Below are positions 1 through 12,049 of a stretch of 64,000 bases of DNA, piece after piece. The notes under the pieces were generated by a model, which ran no database searches, had not been told where the DNA came from, and saw only the letters and a list, made by a program, of their open reading frames with translations. The DNA is from Nansenia antarctica (Eukaryota; Chordata; Actinopteri; Argentiniformes; Microstomatidae), in contig CAXDII010000319.1 in assembly GCA_963989245.1 (NCBI GenBank), positions 823,501-887,500 on the forward strand, in the 5' to 3' direction. Position numbers and translations under genes: made by a program. How positions within the stretch are numbered: position 1 is the stretch's first letter; every line of letters starts with the position of its first letter.

Positions 1-202
1 ATGTGGGACACTTCAATGGAAGTACATGAGGATATGGGACACTTCAATTGAAGTACATGAGGATATGGGACACTTCAATGGAAGTACATGAGGATATGGG
101 ACACTTCAATGGAAGTACATGAGGATATGGGACACTTCAATTGAAGTGCATGAGGATATGGGACACTTCAATGGAAGTACATGAGGATATGGGACACTTT
201 CA
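1..202. repeat. 31-bp minisatellite, about 6.5 copies
   Basis: Units start with GGGAC at 5, 36, 67, 98, 129, 160 and 191, a strict 31-bp spacing. The array is cut by the left window edge. Copies differ mainly at one base in the centre: two copies carry the perfect 12-bp palindrome CTTCAATTGAAG and the others have CTTCAATGGAAG. The last unit decays after about position 200. No coding role is seen; the short open frame across it is only a result of the repeat. Confidence 0.95.
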
Positions 203-508
203 TGCGGAATGGTCCGGTCTGTCTATTACGGCTGGCGTACTACCGAATCTGGTATTTCATAGCCTAATAATAATATGTCCGTCATGTGACAGAACGCGAC
301 ATTCAGATAAATATGACATTTTAAAGGGACTTCCCGTAGCCGAGTAGTAGGCTACCTTTAGTTAGATTAAACACAAACACTTCTATCAATGTCTTTTTTC
401 CATTAACTATTGTCTTTTTAAACGTTTTATCTATTTACTTCTTATATCTGCTTTTATTCATTGTAATTTTTATTTTCTTATGCTCCTCTTGCTGTATTTT
501 TAAATAAT
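203..508. other. Unique AT-rich spacer, nothing recognised
   Basis: This is non-repetitive sequence between the minisatellite and the LINE/SINE-like tail. It becomes pyrimidine-rich after about 380. I see no convincing open frame, RNA gene or terminal repeat. The right part may be the body of the retroposon whose tail follows, but I cannot assign it. Confidence 0.5.
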
Positions 509-576
509 GCATGTAAAGCACTTTGAATTTCCCCTGTTGTATGAAATGTGCTATACAAATAAACTTGCCTTGCCTA
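509..576 (+). mobile_element. LINE/SINE-like 3' tail remnant
   Basis: The stretch has the pattern GTAAAGCACTTTGAA, then a short spacer, then GTGCTATACAAATAAA, ending in a small TGCCT repeat. Paired GCACTTTG / GTGCTATA(C/T)AAATAAA motifs with a short terminal repeat are common at the 3' ends of fish LINEs and their dependent SINEs. The motif is seen directly; the family assignment is from general knowledge. No reverse-transcriptase frame is attached, so this is a truncated copy at best. Confidence 0.5.
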
Positions 577-644
577 GCAGGCCTGAGTCAGAAGCAACAT
601 TCAACAGATAGATCTACTCTAGATATGTTCTACAGTATCTGCTC

Positions 645-1896
645 CAGTGGCGTAGCGGACGGGCCCGCAAGCGACGCACCGCGGGGGGGCCCCAGCCACT
701 AGGGGGCCCCCTAACATTGGATCCATTTTTTTTTTTTTTAATAATTTAAAAATATATAAAACAAAGAAAATAAGTGGCCCTTCATTGTGTCAACCTTAAT
801 TTTAATATATAGGCCTATATTTAAAAATATATACATGGTTAGCCGTATCCAATAGCAACATGACTTTGACGTCACACGTAGGCAGCGAGACACAAGGAAA
901 ATGAGCAAGCGAAAATACAATACAAAGTACAATAAGCATTCTTTAGGTGGTGATAGATTCTCTATTCGGACATTATAGCCGCTATATGTGGGACTGTCGG
1001 TCCGATATTGTAAAAAAATCCAATAAAAAATGTATGTTTACGGAAGTACATGTCTCAAGTATTATCTCGGCGGTTAGTCGAGTGAAAGAAAAACAACATA
1101 CAGATGATAATTCACACAATATAATACCACGAAAGCGTACAGCACTAAACAATAACATTTATTTGGGCAGCATCATACTCAAACTCAGGCAGAAAGGCAG
1201 GGTCCGGCCAGGTTTACAGTCACAGGCTGTCAGTGCATCATACAGGTACATAATTCAGCATGGTTAGGCTATATATAGCTGTTTCTTTTTCTATTCTACT
1301 ATTCTATTCTACTTCTGCTGTCTGCGTCTCCCTGGGTATTCCTAGACCAGATGGCAAACAGTAAAGAAATGCCACAATATACCAGGACTTAAGAAACGAG
1401 ATGTCCAACAAAGGATTTGACTAACCCTGGCCAATTTTACGCAACAAGTAGACTCTGATGCAGCGGAGACAGGGTTGCCAGATTGGCTGGTTTTTGGTGG
1501 ATTTAGAAGTTTTTAGATTGATTAGGTTGGAAATTCTCAATCCCATCTGGCAACCCTTAGCGGAGAGTCTACAGATATGTTTACAGATATCACACTGCTG
1601 TGCACAACACACTTTGTTAAAATAAATAAAGCTTGTACTATTCTACTTATAATACATTCTACTGATATAGTGTAGTCTACCATTTGGTTTTAGTTATAGG
1701 CTATTGCTCTCACTTGTTTGTACCTTTTGCTAAGTCAAGCATTTAGAATGTAGAGTGCATATTGCGAAATTTCGCAACGTCAATAACGCATCGGCCTCTA
1801 AAAAACGCACTTTTTATTTTATTTTTTTACTCCGTTGCGAAAGGGCCCCCGCCGCCACCTTGCGGGGGGGCCCCGGGATTTTGCGCTACGCCACTG
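645..1896. mobile_element. Non-autonomous TIR DNA transposon (hAT-like ends)
   Basis: The left end CAGTGGCGTAGCG (645-657) is the exact inverse complement of the right end CGCTACGCCACTG (1884-1896). Both ends continue inward into similar GC-rich stretches with runs of G and GGCCCC, at about 663-710 and 1847-1876. The 1.25-kb interior is AT-rich and has no credible transposase; the longest frame (947-1267) lacks an ATG and any known motif. CAGTGGCGTAGC-type ends occur in hAT-related animal elements. No matching 8-bp target duplication flanks it: the left flank ends ATCTGCTC and the right begins CATTTAGA. One flank has probably been replaced. The right end abuts satellite block 1. Confidence 0.7.
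1470..1558. mobile_element. 89-bp hAT-type MITE with 8-bp TSD
   Basis: AGGGTTGCCAGAT (1471-1483) is a perfect inverse complement of ATCTGGCAACCCT (1545-1557). The same 8 bp, AGCGGAGA, occur immediately outside both ends, at 1462-1469 and 1559-1566. An 8-bp duplication plus short CAGGG-type inverted ends is the signature of a hAT-mobilised miniature element. It is nested in the larger TIR element, so it inserted later. It is non-coding. Confidence 0.88.
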
Positions 1897-1943
1897 CATT
1901 TAGAGTTACATTATAGGATTATTCAACAACAAGTCAAAATGTG

Positions 1944-4634
1944 CTCCAGAAAAGCAGAAAACAACACTGATAGAACTTGAGAACGAATGCAAAAAACAGT
2001 CCACTCTCAGAACAGGCCGCTTGGACACTTTCAGAACAGCTCTGTTAATGACTGAAAACAGCTCTCGAAGAGATTGTCAAAAGAGACTCTGAAAACGAAA
2101 CGTTGATCACTTTTGAGCAAAAGGCTGCACACACGCAATTCAAGTTGCTCTGATTGTCATTTAGAGTTACATTATAGGATTATTCAACAACAAGTCAAAA
2201 TGTGCTCGTGAAAGGCAGAAAACAACACTTTGATAGTTTGATATAACTTGAGAACGAATGCAAAAAACACTCCACTCTAAGAACAGGCCGCTTGGACACT
2301 TTCAGAACAGCTCTGTTAATGACTGAAAACAGCTCTCGAAGAGATTGTCAAAAGAGACTCCGAAAACGAAACGTTGATCACTTTTGAGCAAAAGGCTGCA
2401 CACACGCAATTCAAGTTGCTCTGATTGTCATTTAAAGTTACATTATAGGATTATTCAACAACAAGTTAAAATGTGCTCGTGAAAGGCAGAAAACAACACT
2501 TTGATAGTTTGATATAACTTGAGAACGAATGCAAAAAACAGTCCACTCTAAGAACAGGCCGCTTGGACACTTTCAGAACAGCTCTGTTAATGACTGAAAA
2601 CAGCTCTCGAAGAGATTGTCAAAAGAGACTCCGAAAACGAAACGTTGATCACTTTTGAGCAAAAGGCTGCACACACGCAATTCAAGTTGCTCTGATTGTC
2701 ATTTAGAGTTACATTATAGGATTATTCAACAACAAGTCAAAATGTGCTCGTGAAAGGCAGAAAACAACACTTTGATAGTTTGATATAACTTGAGAACGAA
2801 TGCAAAAAACAGTCCACTCTAAGAACAGGCCGCTTGGACACTTTCAGAACAGCTCTGTTAATGACTGAAAACAGCTCTCGAAGAGATTGTCAAAAGAGAC
2901 TCCGAAAACGAAACGTTGATCACTTTTGAGCAAAAGGCTGCACACACGCAATTCAAGTTGCTCTGATTGTCATTTAGAGTTACATTATAGGATTATTCAA
3001 CAACAAGTCAAAATGTGCTCGTGAAAGGCAGAAAACAACACTTTGATAGTTTGATATAACTTGAGAACGAATGCAAAAAACAGTCCACTCTAAGAACAGG
3101 CCGCTTGGACACTTTCAGAACAGCTCTGTTAATGACTGAAAACAGCTCTCGAAGAGATTGTCAAAAGAGACTCCGAAAACGAAACGTTGATCACTTTTGA
3201 GCAAAAGGCTGCACACACGCAATTCAAGTTGCTCTGATTGTCATTTAGAGTTACATTATAGGATTATTCAACAACAAGTCAAAATGTGCTCCAGAAAAGC
3301 AGAAAACAACACTGATAGAACTTGAGAACGAATGCAAAAAACAGTCCACTCTCAGAACAGGCCGCTTGGACACTTTCAGAACAGCTCTGTTAATGACTGA
3401 AAACAGCTCTCGAAGAGATTGTCAAAAGAGACTCTGAAAACGAAACGTTGATCACTTTTGAGCAAAAGGCTGCACACACGCAATTCAAGTTGCTCTGATT
3501 GTCATTTAGAGTTACATTATAGGATTATTCAACAACAAGTCAAAATGTGCTCGTGAAAGGCAGAAAACAACACTTTGATAGTTTGATATAACTTGAGAAC
3601 GAATGCAAAAAACACTCCACTCTAAGAACAGGCCGCTTGGACACTTTCAGAACAGCTCTGTTAATGACTGAAAACAGCTCTCGAAGAGATTGTCAAAAGA
3701 GACTCCGAAAACGAAACGTTGATCACTTTTGAGCAAAAGGCTGCACACACGCAATTCAAGTTGCTCTGATTGTCATTTAAAGTTACATTATAGGATTATT
3801 CAACAACAAGTTAAAATGTGCTCGTGAAAGGCAGAAAACAACACTTTGATAGTTTGATATAACTTGAGAACGAATGCAAAAAACAGTCCACTCTAAGAAC
3901 AGGCCGCTTGGACACTTTCAGAACAGCTCTGTTAATGACTGAAAACAGCTCTCGAAGAGATTGTCAAAAGAGACTCCGAAAACGAAACGTTGATCACTTT
4001 TGAGCAAAAGGCTGCACACACGCAATTCAAGTTGCTCTGATTGTCATTTAGAGTTACATTATAGGATTATTCAACAACAAGTAAAAATGTGCTCGTGAAA
4101 GGCAGAAAACAACACTTTGATAGTTTGATATAACTTGAGAACGAATGCAAAAAACAGTCCACTCTAAGAACAGGCCGCTTGGACACTTTCAGAACAGCTC
4201 TGTTAATGACTGAAAACAGCTCTCGAAGAGATTGTCAAAAGAGACTCCGAAAACGAAACGTTGATCACTTTTGAGCAAAAGGCTGCACACACGCAATTCA
4301 AGTTGCTCTGATTGTCATTTAGAGTTACATTATAGGATTATTCAACAACAAGTCAAAATGTGCTCGTGAAAGGCAGAAAACAACACTTTGATAGTTTGAT
4401 ATAACTTGAGAACGAATGCAAAAAACAGTCCACTCTAAGAACAGGCCGCTTTGGACACTTTCAGAACAGCTCTGTTAATGACTGAAAACAGCTCTCGAAG
4501 AGATTGTCAAAAGAGACTCCGAAAACGAAACGTTGATCACTTTTGAGCAAAAGGCTGCATACACGCAATTCAAGTTGCTCTGATTGTCATTTAGAGTTAC
4601 ATTATAGGAGCATTCAGCAACAAGTCAAAATGTG
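1944..4634 (+). repeat. Five-monomer higher-order repeat, two copies
   Basis: The CTCCAG landmark of the B-like monomer recurs at 1944, 3289 and 4635, a period of 1345-1346 bp (one 261-bp plus four 271-bp monomers). Linked variants repeat in the same order inside each copy: ACACTCC for ACAGTCC, then TTTAAAGTT, then AAGTTAAAATG. The extra base in the second copy is the additional T near 4450. Confidence 0.85.
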
Positions 4635-7600
4635 CTCCAGAAAAGCAGAAAACAACACTGATAGAACTTGAGAACGAATGCAAAAAACAGTCCACTCTAA
4701 GAACAGGCCGCTTGGACACTTTCAGAACAGCTCTGTTAATGACTGAAAACAGCTCTCGAAGAGATTGTCAAAAGAGACTCTGAAAACGAAACGTTGATCA
4801 CTTTTGAGCAAAAGGCTGCACACACGCAATTCAAGTTGCACTGATTGTCATTTAGAGTTACATTATAGGATTATTCAACAACAAGTCAAAATGTGCTCGT
4901 GAAAGGCAGAAAACAACACTTTGATAGTTTGATATAACTTGAGAACGAATGCAAAAAACAGTCCACTCTAAGAACAGGCCGCTTGGACACTTTCAGAACA
5001 GCTCTGTTAATGACTGAAAACAGCTCTCGAAGAGATTGTCAAAAGAGACTCCGAAAACGAAACGTTGACCACTTTTGAGCAAAAGGCTGCACACACGCAA
5101 TTCAAGTTGCTCTGATTGTCATTTAGAGTTACATTATAGGATTATTCAACAACAAGTCAAAATGTGCTCGTGAAAGGCAGAAAACAACACTTTGATAGTT
5201 TGATATAACTTGAGAACGAATGCAAAAAACAGTCCAATCTAAGAACAGGCCGCTTGGACACTTTCAGAACAGCTCTGTTAATGACTGAAAACAGCTCTCG
5301 AAGAGATTGTCAAAAGAGACTCCGAAAACGAAACGTTGATCACTTTTGAGCAAAAGGCTGCACACACGCAATTCAAGTTGCTCTGATTGTCATTTAGAGT
5401 TACATTATAGGATTATTCAACAGCAAGTCAAAATGTGCTCGTGAAAGGCAGAAAACAACACTTTGATAGTTTGATATAACTTGAGAACGAATGCAAAAAA
5501 CAGTCCACTCTAAGAACAGGCCGCTTGGACACTTTCAGAACAGCTCTGTTAATGACTGAAAACAGCTCTCGAAGAGATTGTCAAAAGAGACTCTGAAAAC
5601 GAAACGTTGATCACTTTTGAGCAAAAGGCTGCACACACGCAATTCAAGTTGCACTGATTGTCATTTAGAGTTACATTATAGGATTATTCAACAACAAGTC
5701 AAAATGTGCTCGTGAAAGGCAGAAAACAACACTTTGATAGTTTGATATAACTTGAGAACGAATGCAAAAAACAGTCCACTCTAAGAACAGGCCGCTTGGA
5801 CACTTTCAGAACAGCTCTGTTAATGACTGAAAACAGCTCTCGAAGAGATTGTCAAAAGAGACTCCGAAAACGAAACGTTGATCACTTTTGAGCAAAAGGC
5901 TGCACACACGCAATTCAAGTTGCTCTGATTGTCATTTAGAGTTACATTATAGGATTATTCAACAACAAGTCAAAATGTGCTCGTGAAAGGCAGAAAACAA
6001 CACTTTGATAGTTTGATATAACTTGAGAACGAATGCAAAAAACAGTCCACTCTAAGAACAGGCCGCTTGGACACTTTCAGAACAGCTCTGTTAATGACTG
6101 AAAACAGCTCTCGAAGAGATTGTCAAAAGAGACTCCGAAAACGAAACGTTGATCACTTTTGAGCAAAAGGCTGCACACACGCAATTCAAGTTGCTCTGAT
6201 TGTCATTTAGAGTTACATTATAGGATTATTCAACAACAAGTCAAAATGTGCTCGTGAAAGGCAGAAAACAACACTTTGATAGTTTGATATAACTTGAGAA
6301 CGAATGCAAAAAACAGTCCACTCTAAGAACAGGCCGCTTGGACACTTTCAGAACAGCTCTGTTAATGACTGAAAACAGCTCTCGAAGAGATTGTCAAAAG
6401 AGACTCCGAAAACGAAACGTTGATCACTTTTGAGCAAAAGGCTGCACACACGCAATTCAAGTTGCTCTGATTGTCATTTAGAGTTACATTATAGGATTAT
6501 TCAACAACAAGTCAAAATGTGCTCGTGAAAGGCAGAAAACAACACTTTGATAGTTTGATATAACTTGAGAACGAATGCAAAAAACAGTCCACTCTAAGAA
6601 CAGGCCGCTTGGACACTTTCAGAACAGCTCTGTTAATGACTGAAAACAGCTCTCGAAGAGATTGTCAAAAGAGACTCCGAAAACGAAACGTTGATCACTT
6701 TTGAGCAAAAGGCTGCACACACGCAATTCAAGTTGCTCTGATTGTCATTTAGAGTTACATTATAGGATTATTCAACAACAAGTCAAAATGTGCTCGTGAA
6801 AGGCAGAAAACAACACTTTGATAGTTTGATATAACTTGAGAACGAATGCAAAAAACAGTCCACTCTAAGAACAGGCCGCTTTGGACACTTTCAGAACAGC
6901 TCTGTTAATGACTGAAAACAGCTCTCGAAGAGATTGTCAAAAGAGACTCCGAAAATGAAACGTTGATCACTTTTGAGCAAAAGGCTGCACACACGCAATT
7001 CAAGTTGCTCTGATTGTCATTTAGAGTTACATTATAGGATTATTCAACAACAAGTCAAAATGTGCTCGTGAAAGGCAGAAAACAACACTTTGATAGTTTG
7101 ATATAACTTGAGAACGAATGCAAAAAACAGTCCACTCTAAGAACAGGCCGCTTGGACACTTTCAGAACAGCTCTGTTAATGACTGAAAACAGCTCTCGAA
7201 GAGATTGTCAAAAGAGACTCCGAAAACGAAACGTTGATCACTTTTGAGCAAAAGGCTGCACACACGCAATTCAAGTTGCTCTGATTGTCATTTAGAGTTA
7301 CATTATAGGATTATTCAACAACAAGTCAAAATGTGCTCGTGAAAGGCAGAAAACAACACTTTGATAGTTTGATATAACTTGAGAACGAATGCAAAAAACA
7401 GTCCACTCTAAGAACAGGCCGCTTGGACACTTTCAGAACAGCTCTGTTAATGACTGAAAACAGCTCTCGAAGAGATTGTCAAAAGAGACTCCGAAAACGA
7501 AACGTTGATCACTTTTGAGCAAAAGGCTGCACACACGCAATTCAAGTTGCTCTGATTGTCATTTAGAGTTACATTATAGGATTATTCAACAACAAGTCAA

Positions 7601-8643
7601 AATGTGCTCGTGAAAGGCAGAAAACAACACTTTGATAGTTTGATATAACTTGAGAACGAATGCAAAAAACAGTCCACTCTCAGAACAGGCCGCTTGGACA
7701 CTTTCAGAACAGCTGTGTTAATGACTGAAAACAGCTCTCGAAGAGATTGTCAAAAGAGACTCTGAAAACGAAACGTTGATCACTTTTGAGCAAAAGGCTG
7801 CACACACGCAATTCAAGTTGCTCTGATTGTCATTTAGAGTTACATTATAGGAGCATTCAACAACAAGTCAAAATGTGCTCGAGAAAGGCAGAAAACAACA
7901 CTTTGATAGTTTGATATCACTTGAGAACGAATGCAAAAAACAGTCCACTCTAAGAACAGGCCGCTTGGACACTTTCAGAACAGCTCTGTTAATGACTGAA
8001 AACAGCTCTCGAAGAGATTGTCAAAAGAGACTCCGAAAACGAAACGTTGATCACTTTTGAGCAAAAGGCTGCACACACGCAATTCAAGTTGCTCTGATTG
8101 TCATTTAGAGTTACATTATAGGAGCATTCAGCAACAAGTCAAAATGTGCTCCAGAAAAGCAGAAAACAACACTGATAGAACTTGAGAACGAATGCAAAAA
8201 ACAGTCCACTCTCAGAACAGGCCGCTTGGACACTTTCAGAACAGCTCTGTTAATGACTGAAAACAGCTCTCGAAGAGATTGTCAAAAGAGACTCTGAAAA
8301 CGAAACGTTGATCACTTTTGAGCAAAAGGCTGCACACACGCAATTCAAGTTGCTCTGATTGTAACTTAGAGTTACATTATAGGAGCATTCAGCAACAAGT
8401 CAAAATGTGCTCCAGAAAAGCATAGAACAACACTGATAGAACTTGAGAACGAATGCAAAAAACAGTCCACTCTCAGAACAGGCCGCTTGGACACTTTCAG
8501 AACAGCTCTGTTAGTGACTGAAAACAGCTCTCGAAGAGATTGTCAAAAGAGACTCTGAAAACGAAACGTTGATCAATTTTGAGCAAATGGCTGCACACAC
8601 GCAATTCAAGTTGCTCTGATTGTCATTTAGAGTTACATTATAG

Positions 8644-10236
8644 GAGCATTCAACAACAAGTCAAAATGTGCTCGAGAAAGGCAGAAAACAACACTTTGAT
8701 ATAACTTGAGAACGAATGCAAAAAACAGTCCACTCTCAGAACAGGCTGCTTGGACACTTTCAGAACAGCTCTGTTAATGACTGAAATCAGCTCTTTAAGA
8801 GATTGTCAAAAGAGACTCTGAAAACGAAACATTGATAACTTTTGAGCAAAAGGCTGCACACACGTAATTCAACATACTCTGATTGTCATTTAGAGTTACA
8901 TTATAGGAGCATTCAACAACAAGTCAAAATGTGCTCCAGAAAGGCATAAAACAACACTTTGATAGTTTGATATAACTTGAGAACGAATGCAAAAAACAGT
9001 CCACTCTAAGAACAGGCCGCTTGGACACTTTCAGAACAGCTCTGTTAATGACTGAAAACAGCTCTCGAAGAGATTGTCAAAAGAGACTCCGAAAACGAAA
9101 CGTTGATCACTTTTGAGCAAAAGGCTGCACACACGCAATTCAAGTTGCTCTGATTGTCATTTAGAGTTACATTATAGGAGCATTCAGCAACAAGTCAAAA
9201 TGTGCTCCAGAAAAGCAGAAAACAACACTGATAGAACTTGAGAACGAATGCAAAAAACAGTCCACTCTCAGAACAGGCCGCTTGGACACTTTCAGAACAG
9301 CTCTGTTAATGACTGAAAACAGCTCTCGAAGAGATTGTCAAAAGAGACTCTGAAAACGAAACGTTGATCACTTTTGAGCAAAAGGCTTGCACACACGCAA
9401 TTCAAGTTGCTCTGATTGTCATTTAGAGTTACATTATAGGAGCATTCAACAACAAGTCAAAATGTGCTCGAGAAAGGCAGAAAACAACACTTTGATATAA
9501 CTTGAGAACGAATGCAAAAAACAGTCCACTCTCAGAACAGGCTGCTTGGATACTTTCAGAACAGCTCTGTTAATGACTGAAATCAGCTCTTTAAGAGATT
9601 GTCAAAAGAGACTCTGAAAACGAAACATTGATAACTTTTGAGCAAAAGGCTGCACACACGTAATTCAACATACTCTGATTGGCATTTAGAGTTACATTAT
9701 AGGAGCATTCAACAACAAGTCAAAATGTGCTCCAGAAAGGCAGAAAACAACACTTTGATAGTTTGATATAACTTGAGAACGAATGCAAAAAACAGTCCAC
9801 TCTAAGAACAGGCCGCTTGGACACTTTCAGAACAGCTCTGTTAATGACTGAAAACAGCTCTCGAAGAGATTGTCAAAAGAGACTCCGAAAACGAAACGTT
9901 GATCACTTTTGAGCAAAAGGCTGCACACACGCAATTCAAGTTGCTCTGATTGTCATTTAGAGTTACATTATAGGAGCATTCAGCAACAAGTTAAAATGTG
10001 CTCCAGAAAAGCAGAAAACAACACTGATAGAACTTGAGAACGAATGCAAAAAACAGTCCACTCTCAGAACAGGCCGCTTGGACACTTTCAGAACAGCTCT
10101 GTTAATGACTGAAAACAGCTCTCGAAGAGATTGTCAAAAGAGACTCCGAAAACGAAACGTTGATCACTTTTGAGCAAAAGGCTGCACACACGCAATTCAA
10201 GTTGCTCTGATTGTCATTTAGAGTTACATTATAGGA
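8644..10236 (+). repeat. Divergent C-A-B monomer region
   Basis: Two C-type monomers start near 8644 and 9440, 796 bp apart, each followed by an A-like and a B monomer. C monomers share many private changes: CTCGAGAAAGG, GGCTGCTTGG, AATCAGCTCTTTAAG, CATTGATAAC and CGTAATTCAACATACTC. They also lack one TTTGATAG unit. This is the most diverged stretch of the whole array and it lies inside the array rather than at its edge. Confidence 0.8.
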
Positions 10237-12045
10237 GCATTCAGCAACAAGTCAAAATGTGCTCCAGAAAAGCAGAAAACAACACTGATAGAACTTGAGA
10301 ACGAATGCAAAAAACAGTCCACTCTCAGAACAGGCCGCTTGGACACTTTCAGAACAGCTCTGTTAGTGACTGAAAACAGCTCTCGAAGAGATTGTCAAAA
10401 GAGACTCTGAAAACGAAACGTTGATCACTTTTGAGCAAAAGGCTGCACACACGCAATTCAAGTTGCTCTGATTGTCATTTAGAGTTACATTATAGGAGCA
10501 TTCAACAACAAGTCAAAATGTGCTCGAGAAAGGCAGAAAACAACACTTTGATAGTTTGATATAACTTGAGAACGAATGCAAAAAACAGTCCACTCTAAGA
10601 ACAGGCTGCTTGGACACTTTCAGAACAGCTCTTATAATGACTGAAAACAGCTCTCGAAGAGATTGTCAAAAGAGACTCCGAAAACGAAACGTTGATCACT
10701 TTTGAGCAAAAGGCTGCACACACGCAATTCAAGTTGCTCTGATTGTCATTTAGAGTTACATTATAGGATTATTCAACAACAAGTCAAAATGTGCTCGTGA
10801 AAGGCAGAAAACAACACTTTGATAGTTTGATATAACTTGAGAACGAATGCAAAAAACAGTCCACTCTAAGAACAGGCCGCTTGGACACTTTCAGAACAGC
10901 TCTGTTAATGACTGAAAACAGCTCTCGAAGAGATTGTCAAAAGAGACTCCGAAAACGAAACGTTGATCACTTTTGAGCAAAAGGCTGCACACACGCAATT
11001 CAAGTTGCTCTGATTGTCATTTAGAGTTACATTATAGGATTATTCAACAACAAGTCAAAATGTGCTCGTGAAAGGCAGAAAACAACACTTTGATAGTTTG
11101 ATATAACTTGAGAACGAATGCAAAAAACAGTCCACTCTAAGAACAGGCCGCTTGGACACTTTCAGAACAGCTCTGTTAATGACTGAAAACAGCTCTCGAA
11201 GAGATTGTCAAAAGAGACTCCGAAAACGAAACGTTGATCACTTTTGAGCAAAAGGCTGCACACACGCAATTCAAGTTGCTCTGATTGTCATTTAGAGTTA
11301 CATTATAGGAGCATTCAGCAACAAGTCAAAATGTGCTCCAGAAAAGCAGAAAACAACACTGATAGAACTTGAGAACGAATGCAAAAAACAGTCCACTCTC
11401 AGAACGCCGCTTGGACACTTTCAGAACAGCTCTGTTAATGACTGAAAACAGCTCTCGGAGAGATTGTCAAAAGAGACTCCGAAAACGAAACGTTGATCAC
11501 TTTTGAGCAAAAGGCTGCACACACGCAATTCAAGTTGCTCTGATTGTCATTTAGAGTTACATTATAGGATTATTCAACAACAAGTCAAAATGTGCTCGTG
11601 AAAGGCAGAAAACACCACTTTGATAGTTTGATATAACTTGAGAACGAATGCAAAAAACAGTCCACTCTAAGAACAGGCCGCTTGGACACTTTCAGAACAG
11701 CTCTGTTAATGACTGAAAACAGCTCTTGAAGAGATTGTCAAAAGAGACTCCGAAAACGAAACGTTGATCACTTTTGAGCAAAAGGCTGCACACACGCAAT
11801 TCAAGTTGCTCTGATTGTCATTTAGAGTTACATTATAGGAGCATTCAGCAACAAGTCAAAATGTGCTCCAGAAAAGCAGAAAACAACACTGATAGAACTT
11901 GAGAACGAATGCAAAAAACAGTCCACTCTAAGAAGAGGCCGCTTGGACACTTTCAGAACAGCTCTGTTAATGACTGAAAACAGCTCTCGAAGAGATTGTC
12001 AAAAGAGACTCTGAAAACGAAACGTTGATCACTTTTGAGCAAAAG

Positions 12046-12049
12046 GCTG
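12046..12049. repeat. ERV target-site duplication, left (GCTG)
   Basis: GCTG precedes the 5' LTR and is repeated at 18664-18667 just after the 3' LTR. Removing the element and one copy restores the uninterrupted satellite (AAAAGG-CTGCAC). Four-base duplications are usual for gammaretrovirus-like integrases. Because the LTR could also be read as starting TGTGTCG, a 2-bp duplication with a 341-bp LTR is formally possible; the 4-bp reading also gives symmetrical 2-base end trimming. Confidence 0.85.

Larger units (their letters stand above)
1897..12049 (+). repeat. 271-bp satellite array, block 1
   Basis: About 38 head-to-tail monomers. Successive CTGCACAC landmarks fall at 2124, 2396, 2667 and 2938, giving a 271-272 bp step. 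Three length classes are present: A (271 bp), B (261 bp, with GAGCATTCAGC and CTCCAGAAAAG and a 10-bp loss near TTTGATAG) and C (263 bp). The array starts abruptly at CATTTAGAG next to the TIR element, with no decay zone, and is interrupted at 12049/12050 by the ERV. The monomer has frequent stops in all frames and no coding potential. Its function is unknown; a centromeric or heterochromatic role is possible but not shown by the sequence. Confidence 0.97.

Noticed and set aside
947..1267. 106-codon plus-strand frame inside the TIR element
   Set aside because: It starts at GTG, not ATG, has no transposase or other motif, and overlaps AT-rich non-coding sequence.
645..1896. 8-bp target duplication around the TIR element
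   Set aside because: Flanks ATCTGCTC and CATTTAGA do not match, so no duplication is claimed.
2000..2400. CENP-B box in the satellite monomer (minus strand near TTTCGTTTTCGGAG)
   Set aside because: Only TTCGTT and a CGG are shared; the required central A and the terminal CGGG do not fit.
7875..8060. 61-codon open frame inside the satellite
   Set aside because: It exists only because one monomer lacks the usual stop; neighbouring monomers are closed in that frame and there is no recognisable protein.
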